Counted from the stretch's first letter, positions 24,133 to 36,595 are shown. The stretch is DNA of 64,000 nt from Onthophagus taurus (GCF_036711975.1 NC_091972.1:17489001-17553000); one strand, 5' to 3'. Program-made: numbers and translations. The notes: generated from the letters alone by a model not told the origin.

Positions 24133-27100
24133 TTATATAAATCCTCTATCACAAAAATGCACAATAATATCTCGAACCCGTTTTTTATAATCAGTATTTT
24201 TTGGTTCATACGATAAAGCATCCAATATACTCTCCTTTTCGCTCGTTTTTGCGAAATCAGGAACCTCATCAGATTCGCTGGTCATCATTTTAATCATGAA
24301 CATAGCAACGTTTATTCCATTACTACAATATTTCTTCCAATGAGCGTTGAATACCGATTTTGGATAAGTTTTTTCAGGATCACTTCCAAGTTTTTTGATA
24401 AAATCCGATAATGTTTCATAATACATGTTTATGTAATGTTCTAGATTATCTTGATCTTCTTTTGAACTTGATGTGTAAAAGAAATGGGTGAAATCATGTA
24501 TGGGTGTGTTGTAGTTGATTATTTGGAAATCCAAAAAGCAAATATCTAAGGGTTTTGAATTATTTGTTGAATCCTAAAAGAAAAAGAAAATATTTAATAG
24601 ATTAGAAATAAGAAAATTGTCATAAAATCCAGAATTATTACTATGTATCTGGAATTTGGAAGAAAAGTAAGGCCGATACAGATGTGTGCTCCAACAGAGA
24701 ATGCAGATGTGAGAGATAAAGACAAGTTTTAAGAATTTGTAAATGGCAATGGAAAGCTTGAACCGGATGGAAGGTGGATGAGGGATATGGAGCGTTGATT
24801 TTTGTAATAAAAACCAGCTTTTAATAGGCAATTTACCTTCTACAATCATAAAACAATACACAAAATAACCTTTGAAGCCAAAGGAAGAGCACAAAAATCA
24901 ATAATAGATTAGTAGGTGAAATTAAAGTCATTAGAGGATCAATGTTAAACAAAGATTACTAATAGCAGACGACTTAAGATTGAGGAGTTGGAGAAGACCA
25001 AAAAACAGGAAGAGTACCAATGGAAGTTAATGGATATTAACCTAATTCCTAATTACAATGGAATAGACAAGACTGGAACACACACATGAAATGGCAAAAA
25101 GAAAAAGAAACCATAATTAAAATGGCGGAGGAGGTATGCGGAACGAAACCCGTTAATTATAATCAGAAATGAAAAAATTGGTGGAAAGACATATTAAAAG
25201 AAAAGGTACAGGAGAAGAAACGAGCATGGATTAGATACAAGCAATGCAGAACGCAACAAATTAAAGAGGAATATCAGCGAAAACGAAATGAGGCAAAGGA
25301 AATTATAAAGCAAGAAGCAAATTCAGATTCCTGGGAAAGGTTTGGCAAAAAGATGGAAGAATCAATTCTGGAATACGATTAAGGAATTGAAAGAAAGCCA
25401 AAGAAAACAGATAAGGAACATCAAAGATCAAAAGGTCAAAAACATCAAATAACGAAATATTAAGGGTGTGGAAAGAACATCAAAGCGCAAAATTTAAGGA
25501 AGAGGAAAGGATATAAACCCTACATGGAAATGAAGATGATGAGGTTGAAGATAAGGAAGGAATGGTGGAAAAGGAAATAGGGATGGAAGAAGTAGAAGAG
25601 GCTCTAAAGACAATGAGAAATGGAAAGGCGGCGGGAAGGGATAATATAGCTCTATATTAGCTAATATAGCAGAGCAATGTCGGTAGCTCTAAAAAATACA
25701 CAAAAATATTAGAAAAACGCCTAAGAAAGAAAGCAGAAGATAAATTGGAGGAGGAACAAGCGGCGTTTCGACCCACCAGGCAGACACAAGACCATATATA
25801 CAATTAGAACATTAATAGATAAAACATTTGTAGACCTAACAGCAGCCTTTGATACAGTACCAAAAGAAGAAATATGGTCTGATGCGGAAGATACGGGACA
25901 TGGTGTATAGTAAGGTAAAAGGTGCGTCAGGCTAAGTGGAGAAGTATCCAAAAACTTTAATATGGAGAAGGGTATAAAACTGGAGAACAACCTCATCCTA
26001 CTACTGTTTGTGGTTTTTATGGATCAAATAATTAAAAAGTGTAAAACAAGAACAAGACCTTCTACTATAGGTTATTACAAATTAACACCAATGAAGACCT
26101 TTAACCTAGTGTATGCAGATGATATAATGCTGATAGCAAGTATAATACAGAACTACACAGAAAAATTGCCACCTGGAAAATCTGTTTGGAAGAAAGTGGA
26201 ATGCAGATAAATATAGGGAAAATCAAGATTAAGCATATAATTAAAGGGGAAAAGGAAAAAAAATATATATATAATAATAAGTGGGGGGAGATTGGTAATT
26301 GTGTAATTTATAATTTTTTTGATACATTCATTCTTTATCATAATATCAGCTACAAAACAAACAAAAAGAAAAGCTATTTCTGTGGAAGTCTCAATGTTGG
26401 AGGAACCCATTGACGGCAATGACATCAAGCAGATGGCATTAAAGATTTGCAACTAGATGAAAGAAGAGGAACCACAATCATGCGAGAAAAAAAAGAAAAT
26501 TTTAATTTTCTGCACGTATGGGATGGTTTTCTACAACGACACGCGCTACGTAATATAAAAATAAATGGTGAAATTGCATCTGCAGATTATCTGGCAGCTA
26601 AAGAATTTCCAGCATAACTCTAAAATAATTTAAAAAGCTGGTTACACTCCAGATCAGGAATGGAATATGGACGAATTTTTTCTGGAAGCGTATACCAAAT
26701 AGAACATACGTAGCTAAATCCCAGAAAACTGCCAGTGTGTTTAAGGCAGCCAAAAACCGCGTAACCTTTTTATTTTGGTCTAATGCGTCTGGAGATCGAA
26801 TGTTAAAACAATAGCTTGTTAATCAAGCTCTAAAACCACGATCTATAAAAGGTGTAAATTTAGACACCTTATCAGTTTACTTTTCAGCTGATAAAAAAGC
26901 CTGGGTGACTAAAGAAATTTTTAACGAATGGTTTGTCAAACATTAAATTTTATCATACATAGAGCACCCGAATGAACGACGATTTAGAACAAACACCGCT
27001 GGTAACTGAAATAGAAAACAAACAGCTAAGCTGGTATGGACACCTAGTCAGAATGCCAGAGGAGAGAATTTCCAGAAGAATAATGGAAATGGGAGTAGTT

Positions 27101-30100
27101 GGAAACCTGTTGCAAATGTTTTGCAGTCAAAGGGTTTAGATCTCCTTCAATGTACGAACCACATTAAGAAAATTGTTGATGTAGTGAAAATTCATCGCCA
27201 AACTACGGATGGCATTATGAAAGATCTCTTTGCTTCTGCCAATAGGATTGCGGAAGAAATACAAATAGAACTCTTCATCCATCCAGAATAGTAAAGCACC
27301 AATAGCATCGTTCAAACACTCCTGCAGATTCACCTGCTGAGTATTGGAAACGTATGATACTTATTCCGTACCTGGACTATTTATTTACAACGTCAGCGTT
27401 GGAGAACAGATTTTCTGTAGAAAACGTACCGGTCTTTTCTATATTATCCCTACATAAATGCTAAATACATATGCTAAATTTGAAATTAATTCGCCCCTCT
27501 CCCCCCCTAGACCACTACGTCAGAACTTGGTGGTTTCGAGGTGGAAGGTGACGATGACGGAAATGTGGATGAAGAAGATCTCGGTGGCGTCATTATAGAA
27601 TCTGATTTAGGCCCACATAACTTCAATATTAGTCATCCTCAAATATCAGTTCTGGTAACAAAAGTTCGAAAGGTAGTAAACATTTTTTAAAATTCACCAA
27701 CTAAGAACAATGTTTTTTTTTACAAATGTATGTTAAAGAACTATTTGGCAAGGAAATTTGTCTAAAATTAGATTGCCGGACAAGATGGAATAGTATGTTA
27801 TTTATGTTAGAAAAGTTTTATGAAATAAGATTTTGTATTCACAAAGCGCTAATTGATAAAGGCTGGGCTATACATTTTTCTGACGAAGAATTTGATTTAC
27901 TATCTGCAACTATTGACACCCTAACTCCCATAAAGCTAGGAGTAGAGTCATTATGCCGTAAGGATGCAAATCTTTTAACAGCTGATGCATCCATAAAATT
28001 TATTATAAACTCTCCATCGCAAATAAGGCATTCAATATCTGCAGAATTGCTAGTAGCGTTCAAATCTCGCATTTTACAGCGACGAACACATTTGTCGCAG
28101 GTACTTCAGTACCTACAAAGAGGATTACAGGAAGACGGTGAAATATTTCGTCGAATATCTAAGGCTACCATCGCGAAAATAATTATAAGACTAATTCAAC
28201 GGCTTTTGCGAGTAAAATCGCATGAAGAAACATATAACCAAGAAGAGCCTTGTTCATCTACTAATAATGAAACTATCGTCTTAATAAGTACCTCTATGTC
28301 TAAGCATGACCAGTTAAAGCGAAAACTGCAGGCGGCAATAGAGGAAATACTTATATCTCAGCCTACGATTAAAAAAATACAAGGTTAAAAACTGGATTTA
28401 TTGACCATTACACCGACAAGTGTGGAGTCTGAAAGAGCAGTTTCTGCGACAGGTCGGTACCTTATGTTTTTTAAGAGCACATTTTAACAAAAAAAAATTT
28501 TATGGAATACAACAAACCTTTTTTTTTTTTAATTTTCGTATCTTTAAAATTTACTATTTGTTTGTAACCCTTAATACCGGTTTTAATATATTTTTTTAAT
28601 AATAATAATAATATTCCTTTATTACCCAACAGGCATAGCCCAAAAAAGGATAACAATATATATTACATAATGTAATAATACAATAATATGTATCTGTATG
28701 TGAGAAAAAAAAACAAAAATTACAAAAAATTCAAGAAATTAACAATTGACCGAATTATAAAGAAAATAAAAATAAAAACTAAATAAGTGAATTTACATGC
28801 AGGTGATCACTGATTGTCTGGAATCCTGTTGCCCACTTTACAGAGAGTGTATGTTGGCGCCCGTCTCATAATGTTTGTCCTAGCATAAGGAATGACGAAT
28901 ACGCAGCTATATCTTGAGTTACTCCTTGGAACAACAAACCCTAGTCGCTCAAGAATGAAAGGGCAATCGATGTTATATTCGATAAGCCTTTGTAGAAACC
29001 TTTCATAAAACGCGTTTCTTCTGTCCATCAAGGAAATCATATTGTGTCGTGCAAGCAAATCATTTTGTGGTATACCTCGCTCAGGGTAAATTCCATCAGA
29101 TTTGTAAGAAAGAAATTTTAAGAATCTACGATGGACTCGATCAAGGCTTAAGAACTCACATGCATATAAGGGACTCCAAATCAGGCAAGCGTATTCTAAC
29201 TTACTCAGAACGTAAGCACAATACAAGGTCTTTAATAAGCTGACACTTGTGAAATATTTAGACATACGCATCACAAAACCTAGGGACCTAAAGGCCTCCG
29301 AACACACATTATTGATATGTTTTTTAAAATTAAGACTTGCATCAAACAGGACCCCCAAATCCCTGTACTCCTCAACACGACTTAAAGTGCTGCCAGCAAT
29401 ATTGTAAGGATATATGCATGGTGACGAGCATCGGCTATAAGTAAGTACACAACATTTATCTATATTAAGATTAAGTTTGTAGGTCTTACACCATTGCACT
29501 ATTGTGTTTAAGTTGTGCTGCAGCTTATCTGCATCTGCCATCGATGAGACTTCGGCATAGATCTTGATATCATCAGCATATCCCAACATCCGACAATCAA
29601 TTTTTAGAAGTAAGTCATTTATGAAAAGAACAAATAATAGAGGGCCCAAATTTGATCCCTGTGGAACCCCTGAGGTATATATGTTTAGTAACATATTAGT
29701 ATATGTTTAATAAATTTTGAATACCGAATACCGGTATTGAGATTTTGGTCCGATATTGCAAGCCCTACACACAGGGCTTCATCTGAAAAAATAGCCTGCT
29801 GTAAACCAATCTTTCAAAGATTTTTCCCATTATTGATAAAATAGATATAGGACGGTAATTAGTTACAAGACTACTAATATGGTAAGGAACAGACGTAGTT
29901 GTAGAAGATGGATAGAGGATCCCAACAACACCCCAACGTTGTGATGGCATCTAGAAGAAATGATAAAGAAGAAGAAATTGTCAAATAACTTTTCGCAATA
30001 AATCCATTTTTTTGAATGGTTGATGTAGAAGTAGGTAAATTCTGAAATCGCTTTGTTTCCAATTCATTTCTTAAATCTGCCATTTATGACAGCATCTAAA

Positions 30101-31463
30101 GAGTTCTTTTTTGTTACAAAGCTTTACGTGCAGAAAAATAGCAATGTAGCAAGTCTCAAAAAAAATTATTTAAAAATAACTCATAACAAAAAAGAAAGCA
30201 GATTTCCTAATTTGATGAGTTTACCCAAAAAGAGACAACCTTATCTTGATTAAAACACATCAAGGCAAATCTTATTTTCCGTTATAATTCAACACATATT
30301 CTAAGTATAGAATAAATACATTTTAATAATAGTTAACAAGATCCTATTAAGTTTCAAGGACGTTTATCTCGAATTATCAACGAACACACTTGTAAATAAT
30401 TTTACACAATAATAAGTGACATTTATCACAAAATATTCTGCAAATTTAGTATGATACAAAGTTCATGGGATAAAAACCGAATAGTTTTCAACATCCTCAT
30501 TTTACAATTAATTGTAACAACAGCAATTTTAAGTAATTGTTTCTGTTGCCTTGAATGTAACTGCGTTCAACACCCATTCAATTGAGCACTTATTTTAAAA
30601 TCATTTTTTGTCATTTAACAACTTAATTAGATAAAAATTAATTAATTTACCTCGTATTTATACATCATGTTATTACACCAACCATCCCCGTGTATTACAA
30701 CTCCATATTCGTCCATATTTTTGCTATAAAATAAACCGCTAGTATCTTTCATCGATTGTAAATAGTTAACAAATTTCTCAAGATACTTTTTATCTTTAAT
30801 TGGATCAAAATAACTGGTAACGCCTTCTGCCATTTTTTGAAAAGACTCTTTACTCACAGAGTTTCTGTCATATAATTCAAACACATCGTGCATTCTAGTT
30901 TTGTATTCGAGGAATTTCTCTTTATGCTGATCTTTAAACGCGATACTCAACGCGTGGAATTTAGCGTAACCTTTTAAGGTGATTTCAAGATGATTTCGGT
31001 TCATGGGTATCATTCTATTCCAAAGTTGAAATCCTTTTACTTTTAAATTTTCCAAAACCAAACCTTCCCTTTCGTTCATCATCGTCGAAGCGTAACACTT
31101 TGGGGCAAATATAAACGGTTTTTCAATACTTTTAGATTTTTGGAATTCATGGAACGACGTTAAAATTTCGTGATAAAACATAATTTCGTTCTCAAATAAT
31201 TCTTTTGTGAACGCTTGTTCGCGAAAATTCTTATTTTCCGGGGAAAGTTTTACAATGACACTAACTTTTTTATTTTTTTCATTTCTTTCATCTTCATTTG
31301 TGCTTGTAATCGTTGCATTGTAAATCACGCTCATATAACCGTCGCCTTTTTTATTTGTAGATGATACGTCGAATTTAGGATTCGTTATATTGAGTTGTTT
31401 TGATGCCTCATTTAATAAATCGAATATTTTTGAATTATCTTTTGCGGAACTACAATTCGACAT
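24133..31463 (-). CDS. EcKinase-like (CHK/DUF227) small-molecule kinase
   Basis: Two exons, 31463-30651 and 24573-24133, join in phase 0 to 417 aa. I start at MSNCSSAKDNSKIF; the frame stays open 34 codons upstream (first ATG 31565), giving a hydrophobic leader that is unusual for this cytosolic family. The Brenner motif HGDGWCNN is at residues 258-265, right before the splice, and the metal-binding DFQ follows in exon 2 (CFLDFQIIN). The ATP-binding N-lobe includes VSVIVKLSPENKNFREQAF and later FENEIMFY. This family phosphorylates ecdysteroids or dietary/toxic small molecules in insects; the substrate here cannot be told. The 6.1-kb intron is full of transposons, while the coding frame is intact. 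Confidence 0.88.
24890..27100 (+). mobile_element. RTE/Craft-like LINE relic, interrupted
   Basis: The plus strand shows decayed reverse transcriptase: QAAFRPTRQTQDHIYTIRTL and VDLTAAFDTVP near 25755-25870, then NLVYADDIMLIAS near 26105-26150, which is the YADD catalytic motif. A C-terminal piece LSWYGHLVRMPEERISRRIMEM follows at about 27010-27090. Upstream text around 25160-25500 is Lys/Glu-rich, typical of the linker of these LINEs. A pogo/Tigger relic (26490-26950) separates the last piece from the rest. Many breaks; inactive. Confidence 0.7.
26490..26950 (+). mobile_element. pogo/Tigger (DDE_1) transposase relic
   Basis: Read across frame breaks, the plus strand resembles a DDE_1 transposase: NRTYVAKS-like text, FKAAKNRVTFLFWSNASGD, and at the end SADKKAWVTKEIFNEWFVKH, which matches the typical KAW(V/M)T..IF..WF segment. 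It is a short decayed remnant with stops. It is inserted in or next to LINE remains. Confidence 0.55.
27100..28500 (+). mobile_element. hAT transposase relics (two families)
   Basis: At 27100-27450 a first fragment includes LFASANRIAEEIQIEL and then FTTSALENRFSVENV-like text, as in hAT proteins with a DUF4371 domain. At 27726-28388 a 220-codon open stretch belongs to a second, ZBED-like hAT: CLKLDCRTRWNSMLFMLEKF near its start, and LTPIKLGVESLCRKDANLLTAD. Right after it, TPTSVESERAVSATGRY is the hAT dimerisation signature. The N-terminal half and zinc finger are missing, so it is inactive. Confidence 0.75.
28580..30083 (-). mobile_element. Jockey-like LINE, 5'-truncated, with insertion scar
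   Basis: A minus-strand open stretch (29694-28807) encodes the C-terminal half of a LINE reverse transcriptase: TSGVPQGSNLGPLLFVLFIN, GYADDIKIYAEV with the YADD motif, and LGVLFDASLNFKKHI. The 3' end carries TTTATT and a TTATTATTATT-type tail at about 28597-28620. Further upstream text at 29950-29765 (TNYRPISILSIMGKIFERLV) is from the same part of a LINE, separated by about 70 bp ending GGTCCGATATTGCAAGCCCT, which looks like a hAT end. A related 3' end occurs at 59735. Confidence 0.75.
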
Positions 31464-32572
31464 TTCAATGTTTACTTTAAACGAGAACTGTTTGAAATTG
31501 AGAAGGACAAAACTGAATGAGATTTGCCAAACGATAGCGGTCGCTAATAATAATGTGTTTTGCAAGGTTGCAACAGAATTTTTGGTGGGGGGTATTTAAA
31601 TGCAATTTTACAGCATCATAGTTAAAAAATGTATGGAAATACTGATTAGATTTTGAATTATTTATACAGGTGTCTAAACAACACTTAAAAAACTAAGTTT
31701 TGCATTAACAAATCCCAATTCATAAAATTATTAGTCATTTTCCTCTTCCAGATTGATTTTTAAGCTTGTTAGATAAATCTTTGATAAATTCCTCCTAGTC
31801 TGAATGGATTTATCTAGCCAAACTTTCTCTTCTGGAAAATCTTAATTAACCCATGCCCTGTTTAGTTAGTATATTGATCATCCTTTATATGAATACTTTG
31901 TAAATGAATCATCTCCAAACGAATATTTTATCACGTTCGTTAGCATACTTCTATGATCTAATTCATTTTGACCTCTAGAAATAAAGCATTATTATTTAAT
32001 GATATAACTTTTAAAACATGTATCGTGGCAGCCTCAACAATTTCATCAATCATATCATTTTCCTTAGGTTTTTGGCATAATCATATTTATAACATTTTGC
32101 TGAGCCCCAGGGATCTTAGATAGGAGAACTTGGGACTGATTCGGACTGATTGGATGTCGAAATCCCACCGTAAGATGGCATTAGCGTCTATACTGAAATA
32201 ATTTAATTAAACTAACAATTTTATTATTAATAGTAGGAATGATGAGAGACAGCAATAACAATTATTACCAGTATCATTCTTTTAATTTAAAAAGTATAGA
32301 TTCCAAATTTTTAAATTTGCCGCTAACTTCACCTTTTAAAAGTTGAAGTTTGTTCAGAATGACCGATGAAAACGTCATTTTAAAGTGATTTTTCGGTAAG
32401 AGTCAAGTATAATAAAATAATAATGGCTAATAATAGCTTTGTTTCAGTTAATGTTCGTTACACAGGTTCGTTATAACTGGTTGGAAGCTCGTCAGATGCA
32501 ATCTCACATGTCATATGATGCAGTAATATTCAAATGTGGTGGCATTATTTGACAAGTGTAATTGCCGTAGGT
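31464..32572. other. Intergenic AT-rich stretch upstream of the EcKinase-like gene
   Basis: I see no gene. The first 150 bp probably hold the promoter of the EcKinase-like gene. The rest is unique-looking AT-rich DNA with no recognised transposon domain. Confidence 0.35.
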
Positions 32573-33143
32573 AATGGGGTCATACACACTTATTAAATTT
32601 AGAGAAAATTTTTATGTCAAACAATATATGCAAGTATTTGCATGAACACAAAGTAAAAGAAATATTTTGATCAATTTTATATTTTGCGTAATTTGAAGTG
32701 CAAAATAGCAAATATTCAAACGAAATAATTTCGCGGCTTTTCTGTGACGTAGGAACCGCACTGCCTAAAACAAGTTAAATTGCCCGTTAGATAGCGCTTG
32801 CGGTGTGACAGTGTCAAAATAAAACCATGGATGTAATAGAGTGTCTCTATTACATCCATGAACAAAACATAATAAACATAACCTACAAACACTCTATCTC
32901 TTTTCAATACAACCTAAATGATGTTAATCTCTTTCTCGCATTTGAGCGGGAGCAGGGGACGCAAAAGTGAGAATCGTACGTCATCAACGCGGGAATTTTA
33001 AAACCGCAAATGGGTATATAAACTTTCAATAATTTTTTTAACAATGACTTTGTTCGAAAATAAAAAAATAAAAATAACGGTAACTGTATTTTTATATAAA
33101 CTTTCAGAAAATATAATAAAAAAAAATCGTGTATGACCCCATT
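32573..33143. mobile_element. MITE with AATGGGGTCATACAC ends (copy A)
   Basis: The 571-bp segment starts AATGGGGTCATACACACTTA and ends TCGTGTATGACCCCATT, giving 15-bp inverted ends. Its outer 120 and 100 bp match, reversed, a shorter copy at 33713-33930. No coding capacity is seen. No clear target duplication was found, so the superfamily is open. Confidence 0.7.
32826..32860. repeat. Perfect 16-bp-arm palindrome
   Basis: CATGGATGTAATAGAG at 32826-32841 is followed by a TGT spacer and then the exact reverse complement at 32845-32860. It lies inside MITE copy A and is absent from copy B. Confidence 0.85.
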
Positions 33144-33480
33144 GCATCTGAGGAATTTCCAACCAGTCGGAACGTTAAGTGGAGCCACATAGTGGCTCCA
33201 AACACTTTCTAAACAGTTATTCTGTGCTTGGAGCTTTTATATATAAACCCAATCCAACCTGTATTCTAGTGGTTCAGTTCTTAGCTGAATAATTCCAAAA
33301 TATCCCCAACAGATGGCGCCACATGTGTTCCATTTTTAGTACGAAGTTTTTGTTTAGAGAGTTGCATTTCTACGAAGCTATTTTCTCTGGTATATTTCAC
33401 TTAAGAAGCAATATCCGAAAATATAAAAAAAGATAAAACAAAATTAAAAAAATATTAAAATATAAAGCGAAACATTAACG

Positions 33481-34160
33481 GTTATAATTTTATTATTGTT
33501 AGGTTATCCAACTTGACTCGGTTACCATGGTGATTAAGATCCAAATATTGCAGGTGCTTGTCAAAATTGAAATTGAATTTAAGTTTTTTTAAGGAAAAAG
33601 TCTTATTTAATTGGTTTAAAAGGCTGTACTTAACTCAAAATTGGTTTATCTAGGGTATTATAAATAAGGTAAGTAGATTAAATTAAAAAAAAGATATTTT
33701 TAATTAGGTTAGAATGGGGTCATACACGATTTTTTTTTTATTATATTTTCTGAAAGTGTATAAAAATATAGTTACCGTTATTTTTTTTTGAATATTTTCG
33801 AACATATATTATTATGCAAAATATAAAATTGATCAAAATATTTGTTTTACTTTGTGTTCATGCATATACTTGCATATATCGTTTGACGTAAAAATTTTCT
33901 CTAAATTTAATAAGTGTGTATGACCCCATTGATAAAAAATCGGAATAAAATTTTATTATTTTAAGGTTATCCAACTTGACTCGGTTACTATGGCGATTAA
34001 GATCCAAATATTGCAGTTGCTTGTCAAAATTGACGTTGAATTTAAGTTTTTTTAATGAAAAACACATAATTAATTGGATTTAAAGGTTGAATCTAATTCA
34101 AAATGGATGAAATTATAAGCAAGGTAAGTGGATTAAATCAAAAAAAAATTAAATAACAAT
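33481..34160. repeat. Direct duplication of about 210 bp around MITE copy B
   Basis: Text starting AGGTTATCCAACTTGACTCG occurs at 33501 and again at 33964, and the similarity continues for roughly 200 bp to a GGTAAGT-like end in both. Between them lies the 218-bp MITE copy (33713-33930) with ends AATGGGGTCATACACGA and TGTGTATGACCCCATT. The second unit ends ATGGATGAAATTATAAGCAA then GGTAAGTGG, which looks like a first exon and donor, but no second exon was found. Confidence 0.6.
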
Positions 34161-34169
34161 AACAATTAA

Positions 34170-35290
34170 AACTAACACTAGACCTAGCACTAGAAAGTTT
34201 TAGGTTTAGCCGGACGTCTTAGACAAGAACTTAGAAAAGTCTAAAGACACACGGCTAAACCCGAATATTTCTAGTTCTAGGTCTAGTGTTAGTTCTAGTT
34301 TTACACTATCATTAGAACTAACACAAGACCTAGAACTAGAAACAGTCGGGTTTACTCGTGAAAAAAACTTACAGTTCTCAATGTCAACTTTAATTTTATT
34401 ATTATATTCGTAATCTTCATAAAATAACCTTTAAAGTGAGTCTAAACTTGACGCATTTATCTCAAAAAACCAAAAAGTTACGCTTTACAAACCTTGGTTA
34501 GAATAAAAAACGTTAAACCCGAAGTTAGCAACTATGAAGATAGCAATTTGATTTTTAAATATTAATACCAACCTTAATTTTTATTATATTCTTGTTTTTG
34601 TGATAAATTTTAAGACATTTTCTAAAAATTAAGAATTTGTTAAAATGACATTGACATTTCAAACCGGAAGTTGTTTATATCTCGACTAATATTGGAATTA
34701 AACGTATCATGTTTGGGCTCATTTTAAAGGATTTTACACGGCTATTACAAATATGTCAAAAATGACGTTGACATTTCTAACCAGAAGTTGACCATAATTT
34801 CATTAATATTGAAGATAAATATGTCGTGTTTGTACTCATTTTAAAGGATTTTTCATGAAGATTACAAATATGTCAAAATTGAGGTTGACATTTTAAATCT
34901 GAAGTTAGTTATCATATAATAGACAAATGGACAACTTCATGGTGTTCTTTTATGATGTATTCTTTATTAAAGAGAACCATTAAAATGAGTCCAAACATGA
35001 TGTTGCTAGATATCACTATGTTGTAGTAGTATATTTTTATTGCACTAAAACTAGAACTAACACTAGACCTAGAACTAGAAAAATTCGGGTTTATACGTAC
35101 GTCTTCAGACTAAACCCGAAACTTTTTAGTTCTATGTCTAGTGTTAGTTCTAGTTTTAATTGTTACTAAGCATTAAATTGTTGTGTATTTTTACTGAAAT
35201 AGAATACATTAGACCTAGAACTGGAATCATTCAGGTTTAGCCGCACGTCTCTAAAGACGGTTAAACCAGAATGTTTCATCCATCAACAAT
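34170..35290. repeat. Dispersed repeat with CTAGAACTAACACTAG palindromes (copy 2)
   Basis: Several hairpin modules lie here. For example, at 34160-34300 AACTAACACTAGACCTAG runs into a GTTTAGCCGGACGTCT core and then returns as the reverse complement. Similar hairpins lie at 34305-34350, 35045-35155 and 35205-35275. Between them are repeats of ATGACGTTGACATTTC and AAAGGATTTTTCATG words, shared with 22380-22620 in the opposite orientation. Hairpin stems are 40-60 bp, imperfect. Confidence 0.65.
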
Positions 35291-35376
35291 CCATTTACAG
35301 GATGCCCTCCTTTTCTCTCGAATTATTTAAGACACAAAGTTTCATCGTTTCATTAATCGTCAGAAATATAAAATCC

Positions 35377-36161
35377 ATATATATACTATCTTCTATATCG
35401 CTGACTAAGGCAGCAAAAGAGTGTAAACACTAGAGTGCAGATATATATATATCTGTCTTTGTCGTACCCCCGTCGACTCAAGAGACATGTGTGAACACGT
35501 GATGAGTACGCTTTTATCTTATTGGACGGTGAATTAAAAATTAATAGCAGCTGATGACCTTGATGTTTATAAATCAACAAATAATCGTCTTTTATTTTGT
35601 TACCCTTTTGTAATCTAATCAAAAATAATTGGTGTAACCCACAAGTCTGGTAAGTACATGGCGCAAACATAAACAAACAAGCAGCTAATTATTAATAATG
35701 AAAATTTTAAGATAGAATGTTATGTACTTTATTACTATTTAAAGTATAAGTATATATTTTATATCTTTCATTAATGTAACAACTTCTTTAAATAGCGTGA
35801 GCCCACAAATTATGTTAAAAATTATATATTTTTTTTAATGAACAATCTACATAAAGTTGATATTTAATGCAATATTTAACCTCAATTTCACACAAAAGTA
35901 CATATACTCTAATTTATTTGATGCATCAGTGATAATTTATAGTTAAAGTAAACCATCTATAATAATAATTGCATTTTAAAGCTGCATAAAATACGCGCGA
36001 AACACTTCACACTCTTTAAAATTTACGATTCGCGCTAGCGCTTTCACGACACCGGGGTACGACAAAGACAAAACATATATCATTCCGTCTTCTTTTGATG
36101 GAAACGCTCGCCACTCATTGCTTAGATAGGGAGTCAGCGATATAGAAGATAGTATATATAT
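35377..36161. repeat. Element with 30-bp perfect inverted ends
   Basis: ATATATATACTATCTTCTAT (continuing to ATCGCTGACT) at 35377-35406 is the exact reverse complement of 36132-36161. Further in, TGTCTTTGTCGTACCCC at 35455-35471 pairs with GGTACGACAAAGACA at 36056-36070, so each arm is about 100 bp with a diverged middle. The 600-bp interior has no recognised coding sequence. It could be a foldback transposon or an inverted duplication. Confidence 0.6.
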
Positions 36162-36376
36162 GATAAAATCAGTTAAGTTTTCTTTTAAAGTTACTTCCAA
36201 TACGTAATATGTATTGCCTAATTAATTAGTTTATACTCCACCTCCATGCATGTTTATTAGTCATCTTGATCTCGGTCAAACCAAAGTATGATTAGTTTTT
36301 CTCATCATTGTCAACGTCTTTTTTTCTCTTGATTTATTTTATTTTTACCGATTAATTGCCGAACGAAAACTATAAA

Positions 36377-36595
36377 ATGGAATCATATTACTTTACGATA
36401 CTCGTCATGGTATTAATTTTTAACTTAATTTTTGCTATTTACGCATTTTTACGCTATTTTGGTAAGTATCATTTACAAGACGTAGGTTTTTATTTATGCT
36501 TTAATGTATTTCAAGGATACATAAGAGGATGCGATAGATTTCCTATTTTACAAAGAAACACGCAAATTCCAGAAATGTCGAATAATAAAAAATAA
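36377..36595 (+). CDS. Small membrane protein, unrecognised
   Basis: A 72-aa frame opens with an ATG preceded by AAA. Residues 5-27 form one strong hydrophobic helix (YYFTILVMVLIFNLIFAIYAFL), followed by a basic RYFGKYH stop-transfer and a short tail ending in Lys. A poly(A) signal AATAAA lies about 60 bp after the stop. I do not recognise the family. It lies tail-to-tail with the Rab-like gene, 84 bp from its stop. It may be a real smORF or chance; conservation is needed to decide. Confidence 0.35.
   Translation: MESYYFTILVMVLIFNLIFAIYAFLRYFGKYHLQDVGFYLCFNVFQGYIRGCDRFPILQRNTQIPEMSNNKK

Noticed and set aside
31464-31565. Upstream ATG (31565) of the EcKinase-like gene as the true start
   Set aside because: It would add a 34-aa hydrophobic leader unusual for this cytosolic kinase family; the internal ATG at 31463 fits better, although transcript data could reverse this.
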